A stretch of 64,000 nucleotides of DNA from the NCBI RefSeq assembly GCF_039941015.1, contig NZ_JBDVFI010000094.1. One strand, written 5' to 3'. Position 1 is the first letter of the stretch; each line of letters starts with the position of its first letter. Source of the stretch: Sedimentitalea sp039941015 (GTDB taxonomy: Bacteria; Pseudomonadota; Alphaproteobacteria; Rhodobacterales; Rhodobacteraceae). Under the pieces are notes generated by a model that had not been told where the DNA came from, ran no database searches, and saw only the letters and a program-made list of their open reading frames with translations. The translations under genes were made by a program, and so were the position numbers. This document shows, in pieces, positions 27,682-36,673 of the stretch.

Positions 27682-28158
27682 ATGAAGCTGAGACTTGTAA
27701 CTCTGGTCTGTGTGATGTCAGGCGGTGCAGTCATCGCGGCAGAGACAGGCCCAAAAGATGTTCAATTTGACGACTACGGAGCGGTCGAGGAATCGCTGAC
27801 CGGGGTCGCCGGTGACGCCGTAAGCGGCGCGGCCATAGTCGGTGACAAATCAAAAGGCAATTGTGTCGCTTGTCACCAACTGACGGCCCTTGCGGATATT
27901 CCGTTCCATGGTGAGGTTGGCCCGATGTTGGATGGTGCTGGCGACCGTTGGACCGAAGCAGAACTTCGCGGATTGGTGGCGAACGCCAAGATGACGTTTG
28001 AAGGCACGGTAATGCCGGCGTTCTACAAGGATGATGGTTTTATCCGTCCGGGTGACGCTTATACAGGCCAAGCTCCGACGGCCCCGCTGACGTCTATTCT
28101 GAGCGCACAGGAAATCGAGGACGTGGTCGCGTTTCTTGCGACCCTGAACGAAAACTGA
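27682..28158 (+). CDS. soxX: Monoheme cytochrome c SoxX
   Basis: From ATG 27682 this encodes 158 residues; GGAGG at 27673-27677 lies inside the longer frame that begins at 27670, which favours 27682. A signal peptide ends near VIAAE. One heme site, GNCVACHQLT, is present, and a distal Met ligand is likely in GTVMPAFY. With SoxA it forms SoxXA, which couples thiosulfate oxidatively to the SoxY cysteine. It starts the structural sox block XYZABCDEF. Confidence 0.93.
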   Translation: MKLRLVTLVCVMSGGAVIAAETGPKDVQFDDYGAVEESLTGVAGDAVSGAAIVGDKSKGNCVACHQLTALADIPFHGEVGPMLDGAGDRWTEAELRGLVANAKMTFEGTVMPAFYKDDGFIRPGDAYTGQAPTAPLTSILSAQEIEDVVAFLATLNEN

Positions 28159-28204
28159 GCGCGTCTGAGGGCGCGAACTCTTGAGGATTCAAAGGAGATC
28201 GATA

Positions 28205-28621
28205 ATGGAACTCTCTCGTCGCGAGACTCTGACCTTGGGTCTGGGCGCCGCGGTTCTGACACTGATGCCATTCCGCGCGAATGCGACTGCCGAAGACGGG
28301 ATTGCCGCGTTCACCGGCGGGGCCGAGGTTGCAGAAGGCGGCGTGACATTGACGGCACCGGAAATTGCAGAGAACGGCAACACTGTTCCGATCGAAGTCA
28401 GTGCGCCCGGTGCTGTGTCGATTTTGATCTTGGCGGCAAGCAACCCGGAACCGGGCGTTGCTACATTCAATTTCGGGCCACTGGCAGCGGAACAGGCGGC
28501 GTCGACGCGGATCCGTCTTGCAGGAACGCAGGATGTCATCGCGGTGGCCAAGATGGCGGATGGCAGCTTTGCCAAAGCCACGGCGACCGTAAAAGTGACA
28601 ATTGGCGGCTGCGGCGGCTGA
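28205..28621 (+). CDS. soxY: Sulfur-carrier subunit SoxY
   Basis: From ATG 28205 (AAGGAG at 28192-28197) this encodes 138 residues. The N-terminus has a twin-arginine signal (LSRRETLTLG). The C-terminus ends in the swinging arm TIGGCGG, whose cysteine carries the sulfur substrate through the Sox cycle in the periplasm. It binds SoxZ, encoded 34 bases downstream. This is a canonical SoxY. Confidence 0.96.
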   Translation: MELSRRETLTLGLGAAVLTLMPFRANATAEDGIAAFTGGAEVAEGGVTLTAPEIAENGNTVPIEVSAPGAVSILILAASNPEPGVATFNFGPLAAEQAASTRIRLAGTQDVIAVAKMADGSFAKATATVKVTIGGCGG

Positions 28622-28655
28622 TCGCCACGCGCCCCAAAGTACAGGAGATTATCCC

Positions 28656-28985
28656 ATGGCATCCGGTGTAAAGCCCCGCGTCAAGGTTCCCAAGACCGCC
28701 GCAGCAGGCGACGCAATCACGATCAAGACGCTGATCAGCCACAAGATGGAAAGTGGTCAGCGCAAGGACAAGGAGGGCAACCTCATCCCGCGTTCGATCA
28801 TCAATCGTTTCACCTGTGAATTCAACGGCGGGATGGTCATTGATGTGACGCTAGAGCCTGCTATTTCGACGAACCCCTATTTCCAGTTCGAGGCAACAGT
28901 GCCTGAATCGGGAGAGTTCGTCTTTACATGGTATGACGACGACGGCTCCGTCTACGACACCAAGAAATCGATCGAGATCGCCTGA
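28656..28985 (+). CDS. soxZ: Sulfur-carrier partner SoxZ
   Basis: From ATG 28656 (AGGAG at 28643-28647) this encodes 109 residues. It is the Ig-like SoxZ partner that scaffolds SoxY. Typical segments are VKVPKTAAAGDAITIKTL and FNGGMVIDVTLEPAISTNPY. There is no signal peptide, as expected, since SoxZ is exported as a complex with Tat-borne SoxY. The order soxY-soxZ is standard. Confidence 0.95.
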   Translation: MASGVKPRVKVPKTAAAGDAITIKTLISHKMESGQRKDKEGNLIPRSIINRFTCEFNGGMVIDVTLEPAISTNPYFQFEATVPESGEFVFTWYDDDGSVYDTKKSIEIA

Positions 28986-29042
28986 CGGCTCGAGCACTAA
29001 GGCAGATCAGCGCTGGCGCGGGTCCACCAAGGGAGGAATGCA

Positions 29043-29888
29043 ATGAATAAAAAGGCTCTTATGGCGATCGCGGTGGTTCTGGCAGTTCCAGTCGCAGCAA
29101 TCGCCGGACCCGACGACGACAACCTCGTAATCAATGACGAACTGAACATTATCTCGGTCACCGAGGCGCCGGCGCATACCGAAAACCTGGATACGATTTA
29201 CTCGGGTTGGCATTTTCGTACTGACGAAACGCAGGCACTTCAGATCGACGATTTTGACAACCCGGCAATGATCTTTGTTGATCAGGCTGTGGACCTCTAT
29301 GAGGCCGTTGACGGAGCCGCAGGCAAAAGCTGTGCCTCATGTCATGAAGACGTGGAGAGCTTTAAGGGATTGCACGCTGAAATGCCCAAAGTCGATGCGG
29401 AAAGTGGTGAATTGGTCGTGATGGAAGACCTGATCAACACGTGCCGAACCGAGCGAATGGAGGCGGATGCCTGGAAATGGTCGGGTGCAGACATGCAGGC
29501 GATGGTCGCATTGATTGGCCTGCAATCGCGCGGAATGCCGATGAGCGTTGCCATTGACGGCGCTGCTGCTCCGTATTGGGAGCAGGGCAAGGAGATGTAT
29601 TATACCCGCTATGGTCAGTTGGAGCTAAGCTGTGCCAATTGTCATGAAGAAAACTGGGGTAACATGATCCGGGCCGACCATCTGAGCCAGGGCATGACCA
29701 ACGGATTTCCGACCTACCGTTTGAAACAGGCCAAGCTGATCTCGCGCCACAACCGCTTTCGTGGCTGCATTCGCGATACGCGAGCAGAGACTTTTTCCGA
29801 GGGATCAGACGAGTTCCGAGCGCTGGAACTCTACGTCGCATCGCGCGGCAACGGACTTTCGGTCGAAACGCCTGCGGTTCGTCAGTAA
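29043..29888 (+). CDS. soxA: Diheme cytochrome c SoxA
   Basis: This 281-residue protein has a signal peptide ending near AAIAG. Two heme sites, SCASCHED and SCANCHEE, are visible. The active-site cysteine that becomes the persulfide heme ligand is in FRGCIRDTRAET. With SoxX it catalyses attachment of thiosulfate to SoxY. GGAGG precedes the ATG. It belongs to the diheme SoxA group found in Paracoccus and Rhodovulum, not the monoheme group. Confidence 0.95.
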   Translation: MNKKALMAIAVVLAVPVAAIAGPDDDNLVINDELNIISVTEAPAHTENLDTIYSGWHFRTDETQALQIDDFDNPAMIFVDQAVDLYEAVDGAAGKSCASCHEDVESFKGLHAEMPKVDAESGELVVMEDLINTCRTERMEADAWKWSGADMQAMVALIGLQSRGMPMSVAIDGAAAPYWEQGKEMYYTRYGQLELSCANCHEENWGNMIRADHLSQGMTNGFPTYRLKQAKLISRHNRFRGCIRDTRAETFSEGSDEFRALELYVASRGNGLSVETPAVRQ

Positions 29889-29916
29889 CTTTTGGCGCGC
29901 GTAGCTCGCAGAATAA

Positions 29917-29938
29917 CATTCACACATATATATGTGAA
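29917..29938. promoter_or_regulatory. Dyad upstream of soxB
   Basis: In the 66-base gap between soxA and soxB there is TTCACA-N8-TGTGAA (29919-29938) around an alternating AT core. It starts with CATTCACACAT at 29917-29927, identical to the word on the minus strand in the soxS-soxV region. It may be a secondary promoter operator. AGGGA at 29941-29945 is the soxB ribosome binding site. Confidence 0.4.
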
Positions 29939-29954
29939 ATAGGGAAGCCGATAG

Positions 29955-31652
29955 ATGATTTCGCGACGTGATTTTCTTCAGGTCTCTATGGCGGCCTCGG
30001 CGCTTTACGGGGCGTCCGGATTTGGGAACTGGGCAAGGCTGGCGGCGCAGCAGAGTCTGACGCAGGACCAGTTGCTGGAGTTCGGGACTTTCGGCAATAT
30101 CAGCCTGATCCATATCACCGATATTCACGCGCAACTGAAACCGATCTATTTCCGCGAGCCAGAAGTCAATCTTGGCATTGGTGACGCAAGCGGGCAGATG
30201 CCGCATGTGACGGGCGCGGCCTTTCGCAAAGCCTATGGTATCGCAGACGGAAGCCCGTCCGCCTATGCGCTGACCTACAATGATTTCAACGCACTGGCCC
30301 AGACCTATGGCCGGGTCGGGGGGCTGGATCGGGTGTCGACAGTTATCAATGCCATCCGCGCAGATCGCCCCGATGCCCTGCTGTTGGATGGTGGTGACAC
30401 ATGGCACGGTTCCTACACCTGCTATCAGACGGCAGGTCAGGATATGGTCAACGTGATGAACGCGCTTAAACCGGATGCGATGACATTCCATTGGGAGTTC
30501 ACACTGGGCAGCGAGCGGGTTAACGAAATTGTCGAAGGTTTGCCCTTTGCATCGCTTGGTCAGAATATATTTGACGCGGAATGGGACGAACCCGCCGAGT
30601 TATTCCAGCCTTACAAGTTCTTTGAACGTGGAGGCGCCAAGGTCGCCGTTATCGGTCAGGCCTTCCCCTATATGCCGATTGCAAATCCTGGTTGGATGTT
30701 CCCCGAGTACTCCTTTGGCATCCGCGACGAGAACATGCAGGCGATGGTGGACGAAGTTCGCGATGCTGGCGCCGATGTCGTTGTCGTCCTCAGTCACAAT
30801 GGTTTCGATGTCGACAAGAAGATGGCCGGACGGGTCCAAGGGATCGATGTGATCCTCAGCGGCCACACCCACGACGCGCTGCCCGAGCCTGTTCTTGTTG
30901 GCAAAACGCATATCATCGCGTCGGGGTCCAACGGCAAGTTCATCAGCCGCGTCGATCTGGATGTGCGCGACGGCCAGATGATGGGGCTAAAGCACAAACT
31001 GATCCCGATCTTTTCCGATGTGATTGCGCCGGATCCGGCGATCACGGCGCTCATCAACGAACAACGTGCGCCGTTTGAAACGGCCTTGAGTGAGGTGATT
31101 GGCAAAACGGATTCGCTGCTCTATCGGCGCGGCAACTTCAACGGAACATGGGATGACCTGATCTGCGATGCGCTGCTGAGTGAACGCGACGCCGACATTG
31201 CCATGTCACCCGGAGTCCGCTGGGGTCCGTCGGTCTTGCCGGGTCAAGACATTACCCGCGAGGATCTGTGGAACGTCACCTCGATGACCTATCCGAATGC
31301 CTACCGCACTGAAATGACAGGAAAATTCATCCACGTCATTCTCGAAGATGTCGGCGACAATCTGTTCAATCCTGACCCCTATTACCAACAGGGCGGCGAT
31401 ATGGTTCGTGTCGGGGGGCTGGGCTATCGCATCGATGTCACCAAGCCACAGGGGCAGCGGATCAGCGATATGACGCTGCTCAAGACCGGCGAGGCGATTG
31501 ATGCGGCCAAATCCTACGTCGTGGCGGGCTGGGCCAGCGTCAACGAAGATACCGAAGGTCCGCCGATCTGGGATGTCGTCGAAAACCACATCCGCAGCCA
31601 AGGCACTGTAACGGTCAAACCAAACACATCGGTCGAGGTTATCGGCGCCTGA
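29955..31652 (+). CDS. soxB: Thiosulfohydrolase SoxB
   Basis: This 565-residue protein has a twin-arginine signal (ISRRDFLQVSMAAS). The calcineurin-like metallophosphatase-fold core shows IHITDIHAQLKP, LLLDGGDTWHGS, VVVLSHNGFDVD and VILSGHTHDALPEP, which provide the two-manganese site. A 5'-nucleotidase-like C-terminal domain follows. SoxB hydrolyses the sulfate group from SoxY-bound thiosulfate. The length and order are canonical. Confidence 0.96.
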   Translation: MISRRDFLQVSMAASALYGASGFGNWARLAAQQSLTQDQLLEFGTFGNISLIHITDIHAQLKPIYFREPEVNLGIGDASGQMPHVTGAAFRKAYGIADGSPSAYALTYNDFNALAQTYGRVGGLDRVSTVINAIRADRPDALLLDGGDTWHGSYTCYQTAGQDMVNVMNALKPDAMTFHWEFTLGSERVNEIVEGLPFASLGQNIFDAEWDEPAELFQPYKFFERGGAKVAVIGQAFPYMPIANPGWMFPEYSFGIRDENMQAMVDEVRDAGADVVVVLSHNGFDVDKKMAGRVQGIDVILSGHTHDALPEPVLVGKTHIIASGSNGKFISRVDLDVRDGQMMGLKHKLIPIFSDVIAPDPAITALINEQRAPFETALSEVIGKTDSLLYRRGNFNGTWDDLICDALLSERDADIAMSPGVRWGPSVLPGQDITREDLWNVTSMTYPNAYRTEMTGKFIHVILEDVGDNLFNPDPYYQQGGDMVRVGGLGYRIDVTKPQGQRISDMTLLKTGEAIDAAKSYVVAGWASVNEDTEGPPIWDVVENHIRSQGTVTVKPNTSVEVIGA

Positions 31653-31716
31653 TGCCGCGACCCGCAGGTGAGATACGGCAACAAGATTTGCTGATCGCGT
31701 AACGGAGGCAAACCAA

Positions 31717-32988
31717 ATGAGTGACAAATCCAAAGGATTGGCACCTTCTCGTCGTCAGTTCCTAAGGGGCGCAGCCGCTGTCGGGGTTGGTGCCGTTGGC
31801 GCCGGATCGGCCCGCGCTGAGGGGCCGGATCCGTTGATAACACAGGTTCAGGAATGGGCGCAGGCGACAGGCGAGGGCGTTGATGCCACGCCCTATGGGT
31901 TGCCGATCGAGTTTGAAAAAGATGTTGTGCGCCAGAATGTCGAATGGCTGACCGCCGACACGATAAGTTCGATCAATTTTACGCCCATTCACGCATTGGA
32001 CGGCACGATCACGCCGCAAGGCTGTGCGTTCGAACGGCACCATTCTGGTGCCATCGAGATTAGCAAGGCGGATTACCGACTGATGATCAACGGGCTGGTG
32101 GATACGCCTCTTGTCTTCAGCTACCAGGATCTTGAGCGCTTCCCACGCGAAAACCGCGTCTACTTTTGCGAATGCGCGGCGAATACCGGCATGGAGTGGG
32201 CCGGAGCGCAATTGAACGGAGCGCAGTTCACGCATGGCATGATTCACAATATGGAATACTCAGGCGTGTCCTTGCGTACCTTGCTAGAAGAAGCCGGTAT
32301 CAAACCTGAAGGCAAGTGGGTCTATGTCGAGGGCGCGGATGCGTCATCCAACGGCCGCTCGATCCCGCTGGAAAAGGCGATGGACGATGTATTGGTTGCG
32401 TTCAAGGCCAATGGAGAAGCGCTGCGTAAGGAACATGGATATCCCGTCCGGCTGGTCGTGCCCGGTTGGGAAGGCAATATGTGGGTCAAATGGCTGCGCC
32501 GCATCGAAGTCACTGAAATGGCGATCGAAAGCCGGGAAGAGACTTCCAAATATACCGATACGCTCGAAGACGGCACCTCGCGCAAATGGACATGGGTGAT
32601 GGATGCCAAATCGGTTGTCACGTCACCCAGCCCGCAGGCACCGATTGCCCACGGTCCGGGGCCATTGGTGATCACTGGCCTAGCCTGGTCCGGCAGGGGC
32701 TCGATCACCGGTGTCGACGTATCGGTCGATGGCGGCAAGAATTGGCAGCCCGCGCGATTGGCGGCACCCGGTACAGACAAGGCCCTGACCCGGTTCTATC
32801 TGGACTATGACTGGGACGGCTCAGAGATGCTTTTGCAGGCTCGCGCCAAGGACTCGACCGGTTATGTGCAGCCCAGCAAGGCGCAGCTGCGTGAAGTGCG
32901 TGGAGAGAACTCGATTTATCACAACAACTGCATCCAGACCTGGTGGACCAAGGAAAGCGGAGAGGTCGAAAATGTCGAAGTATCATAA
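31717..32988 (+). CDS. soxC: Sulfane dehydrogenase molybdenum subunit SoxC
   Basis: This 423-residue protein belongs to the sulfite oxidase family. A twin-arginine signal (PSRRQFLRGAAAVG) exports it folded. The molybdopterin-ligating cysteine region is YFCECAANTGMEW, followed by the Mo-co dimerisation domain (SGRGSITGVDVSVDGG). SoxC with SoxD oxidises the sulfane sulfur on SoxY by six electrons. GGAGG precedes the ATG. Its end overlaps the soxD start by 17 bases. Confidence 0.95.
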   Translation: MSDKSKGLAPSRRQFLRGAAAVGVGAVGAGSARAEGPDPLITQVQEWAQATGEGVDATPYGLPIEFEKDVVRQNVEWLTADTISSINFTPIHALDGTITPQGCAFERHHSGAIEISKADYRLMINGLVDTPLVFSYQDLERFPRENRVYFCECAANTGMEWAGAQLNGAQFTHGMIHNMEYSGVSLRTLLEEAGIKPEGKWVYVEGADASSNGRSIPLEKAMDDVLVAFKANGEALRKEHGYPVRLVVPGWEGNMWVKWLRRIEVTEMAIESREETSKYTDTLEDGTSRKWTWVMDAKSVVTSPSPQAPIAHGPGPLVITGLAWSGRGSITGVDVSVDGGKNWQPARLAAPGTDKALTRFYLDYDWDGSEMLLQARAKDSTGYVQPSKAQLREVRGENSIYHNNCIQTWWTKESGEVENVEVS

Positions 32989-34012
32989 GCTCTTTGCTGC
33001 CTGGGCCTTTGGACTTTGTTTGGCCGTACCGGCAAATGCCGAGAAATTCGGACTTGGTCGAGCTGCGTTGCCGGAAGAGATCGCGGCATGGGATCTGGAC
33101 GTCGCACCTGACGGAACCGGATTGCCTGAAGGGTCTGGCGATGTGTTCACCGGCGAAGAAGTCTTTGCCGAGCAGTGTGCCATATGTCACGGGGATTTTG
33201 CCGAAGGTGTGGGCAACTGGCCCAAACTGGCCGGTGGCGAAGGGACCCTTGCCGACAAGGACCCGTTAAAGACGGTCGGCTCCTATTGGCCCTATCTATC
33301 GACGGTTTGGGACTATGTGAACCGTTCGATGCCATTCGGGAATGCCCAGTCGCTTGAGACCGATGAGGTCTATGCGATGGTGGCATATATTCTCTACTCT
33401 AACGACGTCGTCGATGATGAATTTACACTGTCGCATGAGAATTTTTTAGACGTCGAAATGCGGAATGCCGATGGCTTTATCGTAGACGATCGCGAGACTG
33501 CCGAGGCCCATTTCTGGACAGACGAGCCTTGCATGACAGATTGCAAGGACAGTGTTGAAATCACCATGCGGGCGGCCGTTCTGGACGTGACACCGGACGA
33601 AGCACAGGCGGATGCAGAAGCGATTGAACCCGCTGTTCAGGACGCTTCTGCAGAGGTTGGAGAGGCGACGGAGGAAACTGCGGCGCTTGATCCCGAGATG
33701 ATCGAAAGCGGAGAAAAGGTCTTTAAGAAATGCAAAGCCTGCCATCAGGTCGGTGATGGGGCCAAGCACCGCACCGGCCCGGCATTGAATGGTATTGTCG
33801 GAGCCACGGCAGGGACCGCCGAAGGCTTTGCGTATTCCAAAGCGATGAAGGACGCCGCAGACGCCGGTCTGATCTGGACCGACGCAGAAATGGCCGCCTT
33901 TCTCGCCAAACCCAAGGCCTACATGAAAGGCACGCGGATGTCCTTTGCGGGTCTCAGGAAGCCGGATGATATTGAAGCGGTCATTGTTTATCTTAAGTCG
34001 TTCGGACCCTGA
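32972..34012 (+). CDS. soxD: Sulfane dehydrogenase diheme cytochrome SoxD
   Basis: From ATG 32972 this encodes 346 residues; a longer open frame runs back to 32807 within soxC but is not coding there. A signal peptide ends near ANAEK. The first heme motif is QCAICHGDF. An acidic Ala/Glu-rich linker leads to a C-terminal cytochrome c domain with CKACHQVGDGAKHRTGP. SoxD accepts electrons from SoxC and passes them to cytochrome c. The presence of soxCD predicts full oxidation of thiosulfate to sulfate without sulfur globules. Confidence 0.93.
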   Translation: MSKYHKLFAAWAFGLCLAVPANAEKFGLGRAALPEEIAAWDLDVAPDGTGLPEGSGDVFTGEEVFAEQCAICHGDFAEGVGNWPKLAGGEGTLADKDPLKTVGSYWPYLSTVWDYVNRSMPFGNAQSLETDEVYAMVAYILYSNDVVDDEFTLSHENFLDVEMRNADGFIVDDRETAEAHFWTDEPCMTDCKDSVEITMRAAVLDVTPDEAQADAEAIEPAVQDASAEVGEATEETAALDPEMIESGEKVFKKCKACHQVGDGAKHRTGPALNGIVGATAGTAEGFAYSKAMKDAADAGLIWTDAEMAAFLAKPKAYMKGTRMSFAGLRKPDDIEAVIVYLKSFGP

Positions 34013-34014
34013 TC

Positions 34015-34722
34015 ATGCGTTGGCCCCGCGTCCTGATCTGTTCAGCAGTCGCCGGGATTCTCGCCACAACGGTTGGTGCAACAGAAAGCCTTGGTGACGC
34101 CGAAGCTGGCAAAGTCGTATTCGCAAAATGCAAAGTCTGCCACCAAGTCGGAGAAGGTGCCAAAAACAAGATCGGCCCACATCTGAACGGGGTCTTTGGG
34201 CGCAAAGCTGCGGGGCTGGAGGGGTTCAAATACTCCAAAAGCCTGAAGCGCGCCGGAAACTCTGGTCTGGAATGGCACGCCGACACCCTTTCCGCCTATA
34301 TTCAAGACCCGCGCGCCTTTGCGCCAGGTACACGGATGAGCTTTGCCGGCCTTAAGGACCCTAAAGACCGCGCAAACGTCGTTGCCTATCTCCGAGCGTT
34401 CTCTGACAACCCGCGTGACATCCCCGAGGCAGACCCGACGGCCAAAGGAACCGATCATTCAGTCGATCCCGAAATACTCGCGATTCAGGGGGATCCCGAA
34501 TATGGTGCATATCTCAGCAGCGAATGCACGACGTGCCATCAGATTGAAGGGCGCGATGATGGCATTCCCTCAATCGTCTACTGGCCCGACGAAGACTTTG
34601 TCGTCGCCTTGCACGCCTACAAGGAAAAACAACGGCGGCATCCTGTCATGCAGATGATCGCTGGTCGGCTGAGCAATGACGAGATCGCGGCCTTGGCCGC
34701 GTATTTCAATGATCCAGAGTGA
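34015..34722 (+). CDS. soxE: Diheme cytochrome c SoxE
   Basis: This 235-residue diheme c-type cytochrome has a signal peptide ending near VGATE. The first domain resembles cytochrome c2 (KCKVCHQVGEGAKNKIGP, GTRMSFAGLKDP). The second heme motif is ECTTCHQIEG, in a smaller domain of the flavocytochrome-partner type. It starts two bases after the soxD stop. SoxE together with SoxF resembles flavocytochrome c sulfide dehydrogenase; this is known from Paracoccus. Confidence 0.9.
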   Translation: MRWPRVLICSAVAGILATTVGATESLGDAEAGKVVFAKCKVCHQVGEGAKNKIGPHLNGVFGRKAAGLEGFKYSKSLKRAGNSGLEWHADTLSAYIQDPRAFAPGTRMSFAGLKDPKDRANVVAYLRAFSDNPRDIPEADPTAKGTDHSVDPEILAIQGDPEYGAYLSSECTTCHQIEGRDDGIPSIVYWPDEDFVVALHAYKEKQRRHPVMQMIAGRLSNDEIAALAAYFNDPE

Positions 34723-34746
34723 CAATGGCTAAGGGGAGGAAACGCG

Positions 34747-36009
34747 ATGACACTTAATAGACGCACATTTCTTGGAACCGCCGGGGTACTTGCCGTCGGA
34801 TTGTCGGCGCCGATGGTTCTGGCGCAGGGCAAGCCGCGCATTGTGGTTGTCGGCGGTGGGGCAGGCGGCGCAACCGCGGCGCGCTACATCGCCAAGGACA
34901 GCAAAGGTGAAATCGACGTCATCCTGATAGAGCCGTCCCAAACATATTACACCTGTTTCTTCTCGAACCTTTATCTGGGTGGATTTCAGGAGCTTTCGGA
35001 CATCGCGCACAGCTATGGAAAATTGGCAGCGGACTACGGCATCAATGTTGTTCATGATTGGGCCATTGGCGTGAATCCCGTCGCCAAGACCGTGTCTTTG
35101 GCGGGCGGAGGTTCCGTTTCCTACGACAAGCTGATCCTCAGCCCCGGTATCGACTTTGTCGATGGGGCCGTCGAAGGTTGGGATGTCTCTGCGCAAAACA
35201 AGATGCCGCACGCTTACAAGGCTGGCTCACAGACCGAGCTTCTCAAGGCGCAGATCATGGCGATGCCCGAGGGCGGAACATTTGCGATGGTTGCGCCGCC
35301 AAATCCATATCGTTGCCCGCCGGGACCATACGAGCGGGTTTCGATGGTGGCGCATGTGCTGAAAGCCAGCAACCCATCCGCAAAGATCATCATCGCAGAT
35401 CCAAAGCCTAAGTTCTCAAAGATGGCTTTGTTCCAAGAGGGCTGGGCGAACAGCTATGAGGGCATGGTTGACTGGATTGGCGAAGACTTCGGTGGTGGAA
35501 ATGTTTCGGTGAACCCCGAGGCCATGACCGTGACCATCGACGGCGAAGAGACCAAAGTTGACGTCTGTAACGTGATCCCGGCAATGAAAGCGGGTCGCAT
35601 TGCCGAAATGGCAGGCGTGACCGCTGGAGATTGGGCACCAGTTAATGCCACTGACATGTCGTCGAAAGCGGATCCGGACATCTATGTCTTGGGGGATGCC
35701 AGCCAACAAGGTGATATGCCGAAATCCGGTTTTTCGGCCAACAGCCAGGCAAAGGTTTGCGCGAATGCCGTTCGCGGCGCGCTAACCGGGTCAAAAGTGT
35801 TCCCGGCCAAGTTCTCGAACACCTGCTGGTCGCTTATCGGCACGGATGACGGCGTCAAGGTGGGCGCAACCTATGAAGCCACGCCTGAAAAAATCGCCAA
35901 GGTAGATGGCTTTATCAGCCAGACAGGCGAAAGCGCCGATCTGAGGAAAGCAACCTATGAAGAGTCGCTTGGTTGGTATGCCGGCATCACGTCGGACATG
36001 TTCGGCTGA
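34747..36009 (+). CDS. soxF: Sulfide dehydrogenase flavoprotein SoxF
   Basis: This 420-residue FAD protein of the FCSD/SQR type has a twin-arginine signal (LNRRTFLGTAGVLA). The FAD-binding motif VVVGGGAGGATAARYI comes next, with the redox cysteines in YYTCFFSN and NTCWSL, and YVLGDASQQGDMPKSG near the C-terminus. With SoxE it can oxidise sulfide or help reactivate SoxYZ. AGGGGAGG precedes the ATG. Confidence 0.93.
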   Translation: MTLNRRTFLGTAGVLAVGLSAPMVLAQGKPRIVVVGGGAGGATAARYIAKDSKGEIDVILIEPSQTYYTCFFSNLYLGGFQELSDIAHSYGKLAADYGINVVHDWAIGVNPVAKTVSLAGGGSVSYDKLILSPGIDFVDGAVEGWDVSAQNKMPHAYKAGSQTELLKAQIMAMPEGGTFAMVAPPNPYRCPPGPYERVSMVAHVLKASNPSAKIIIADPKPKFSKMALFQEGWANSYEGMVDWIGEDFGGGNVSVNPEAMTVTIDGEETKVDVCNVIPAMKAGRIAEMAGVTAGDWAPVNATDMSSKADPDIYVLGDASQQGDMPKSGFSANSQAKVCANAVRGALTGSKVFPAKFSNTCWSLIGTDDGVKVGATYEATPEKIAKVDGFISQTGESADLRKATYEESLGWYAGITSDMFG

Positions 36010-36089
36010 GAAGAGTGGGGGGTTGACAGATGTCAAAGCCTCCCGCCGCTCAATTTGTGAAACTGCGGTTACATTGGAGGAAAACGATC

Positions 36090-36524
36090 ATGAAACCATA
36101 CCTCGCGGCGGTCGCGTGTTCAGCTGTCTTGGCAAGCCAGGTCTTTGCTGAGGAGGTGATCACAACTCCCTTTGATGGCAGCTTTGATGACGCCACATTT
36201 GCAGTTGAATCTGCAATCGTCGATCATGGGCTGGTTATCGACTATGTGAGCCATGTCGGAGAGATGCTGAACCGGACGGGTGCGGACGTTGGCAGCGACA
36301 CGCAAATATTCTCCGCCGCCGATATCTTTGTCTTCTGCTCGGCAAAGGTCTCGCGCGAAGTGATGGAGGCCGACCCGATGAATATCGGCTACTGCCCTTA
36401 CGGTATCTTCGTAGCTGAAGACGGGAGCGGTGTTCAGGTCGGCTATCGGTCCTACCCTGATGGTCCGATGGAAAAGGTCGAAGCCCTTTTGTCGGGGATT
36501 GTCAAAGAGGCCGTCAGCGACTGA
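36090..36524 (+). CDS. Exported DUF302-domain protein
   Basis: From ATG 36090 (GGAGG at 36076-36080) this encodes 144 residues. A signal peptide ends near VFAEE. The remainder matches the DUF302 alpha/beta fold (PFDGSFDDATFAVESAIVDHG, YCPYGIFV, GYRSYPDGP). Two cysteines are present in the mature part (FVFCSAK and GYCPYG). DUF302 proteins are found in sulfur-oxidation loci, but their biochemical role is not settled. It follows soxF by 80 bases and is likely cotranscribed. Confidence 0.75.
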   Translation: MKPYLAAVACSAVLASQVFAEEVITTPFDGSFDDATFAVESAIVDHGLVIDYVSHVGEMLNRTGADVGSDTQIFSAADIFVFCSAKVSREVMEADPMNIGYCPYGIFVAEDGSGVQVGYRSYPDGPMEKVEALLSGIVKEAVSD

Positions 36525-36673
36525 AGTTAAGGACCAGCAGTAGCTCGGGACCAGTTTGACCAGTTTCTACCTGTATTGGTCGAGCTTTAGTCGCGATGCC
36601 ATCTGGCATGCGGGCCTATGAGAGTTTGACCAAGAACAACGACAAGCACGCAACGAGGTGAGAGCTTCTGACC

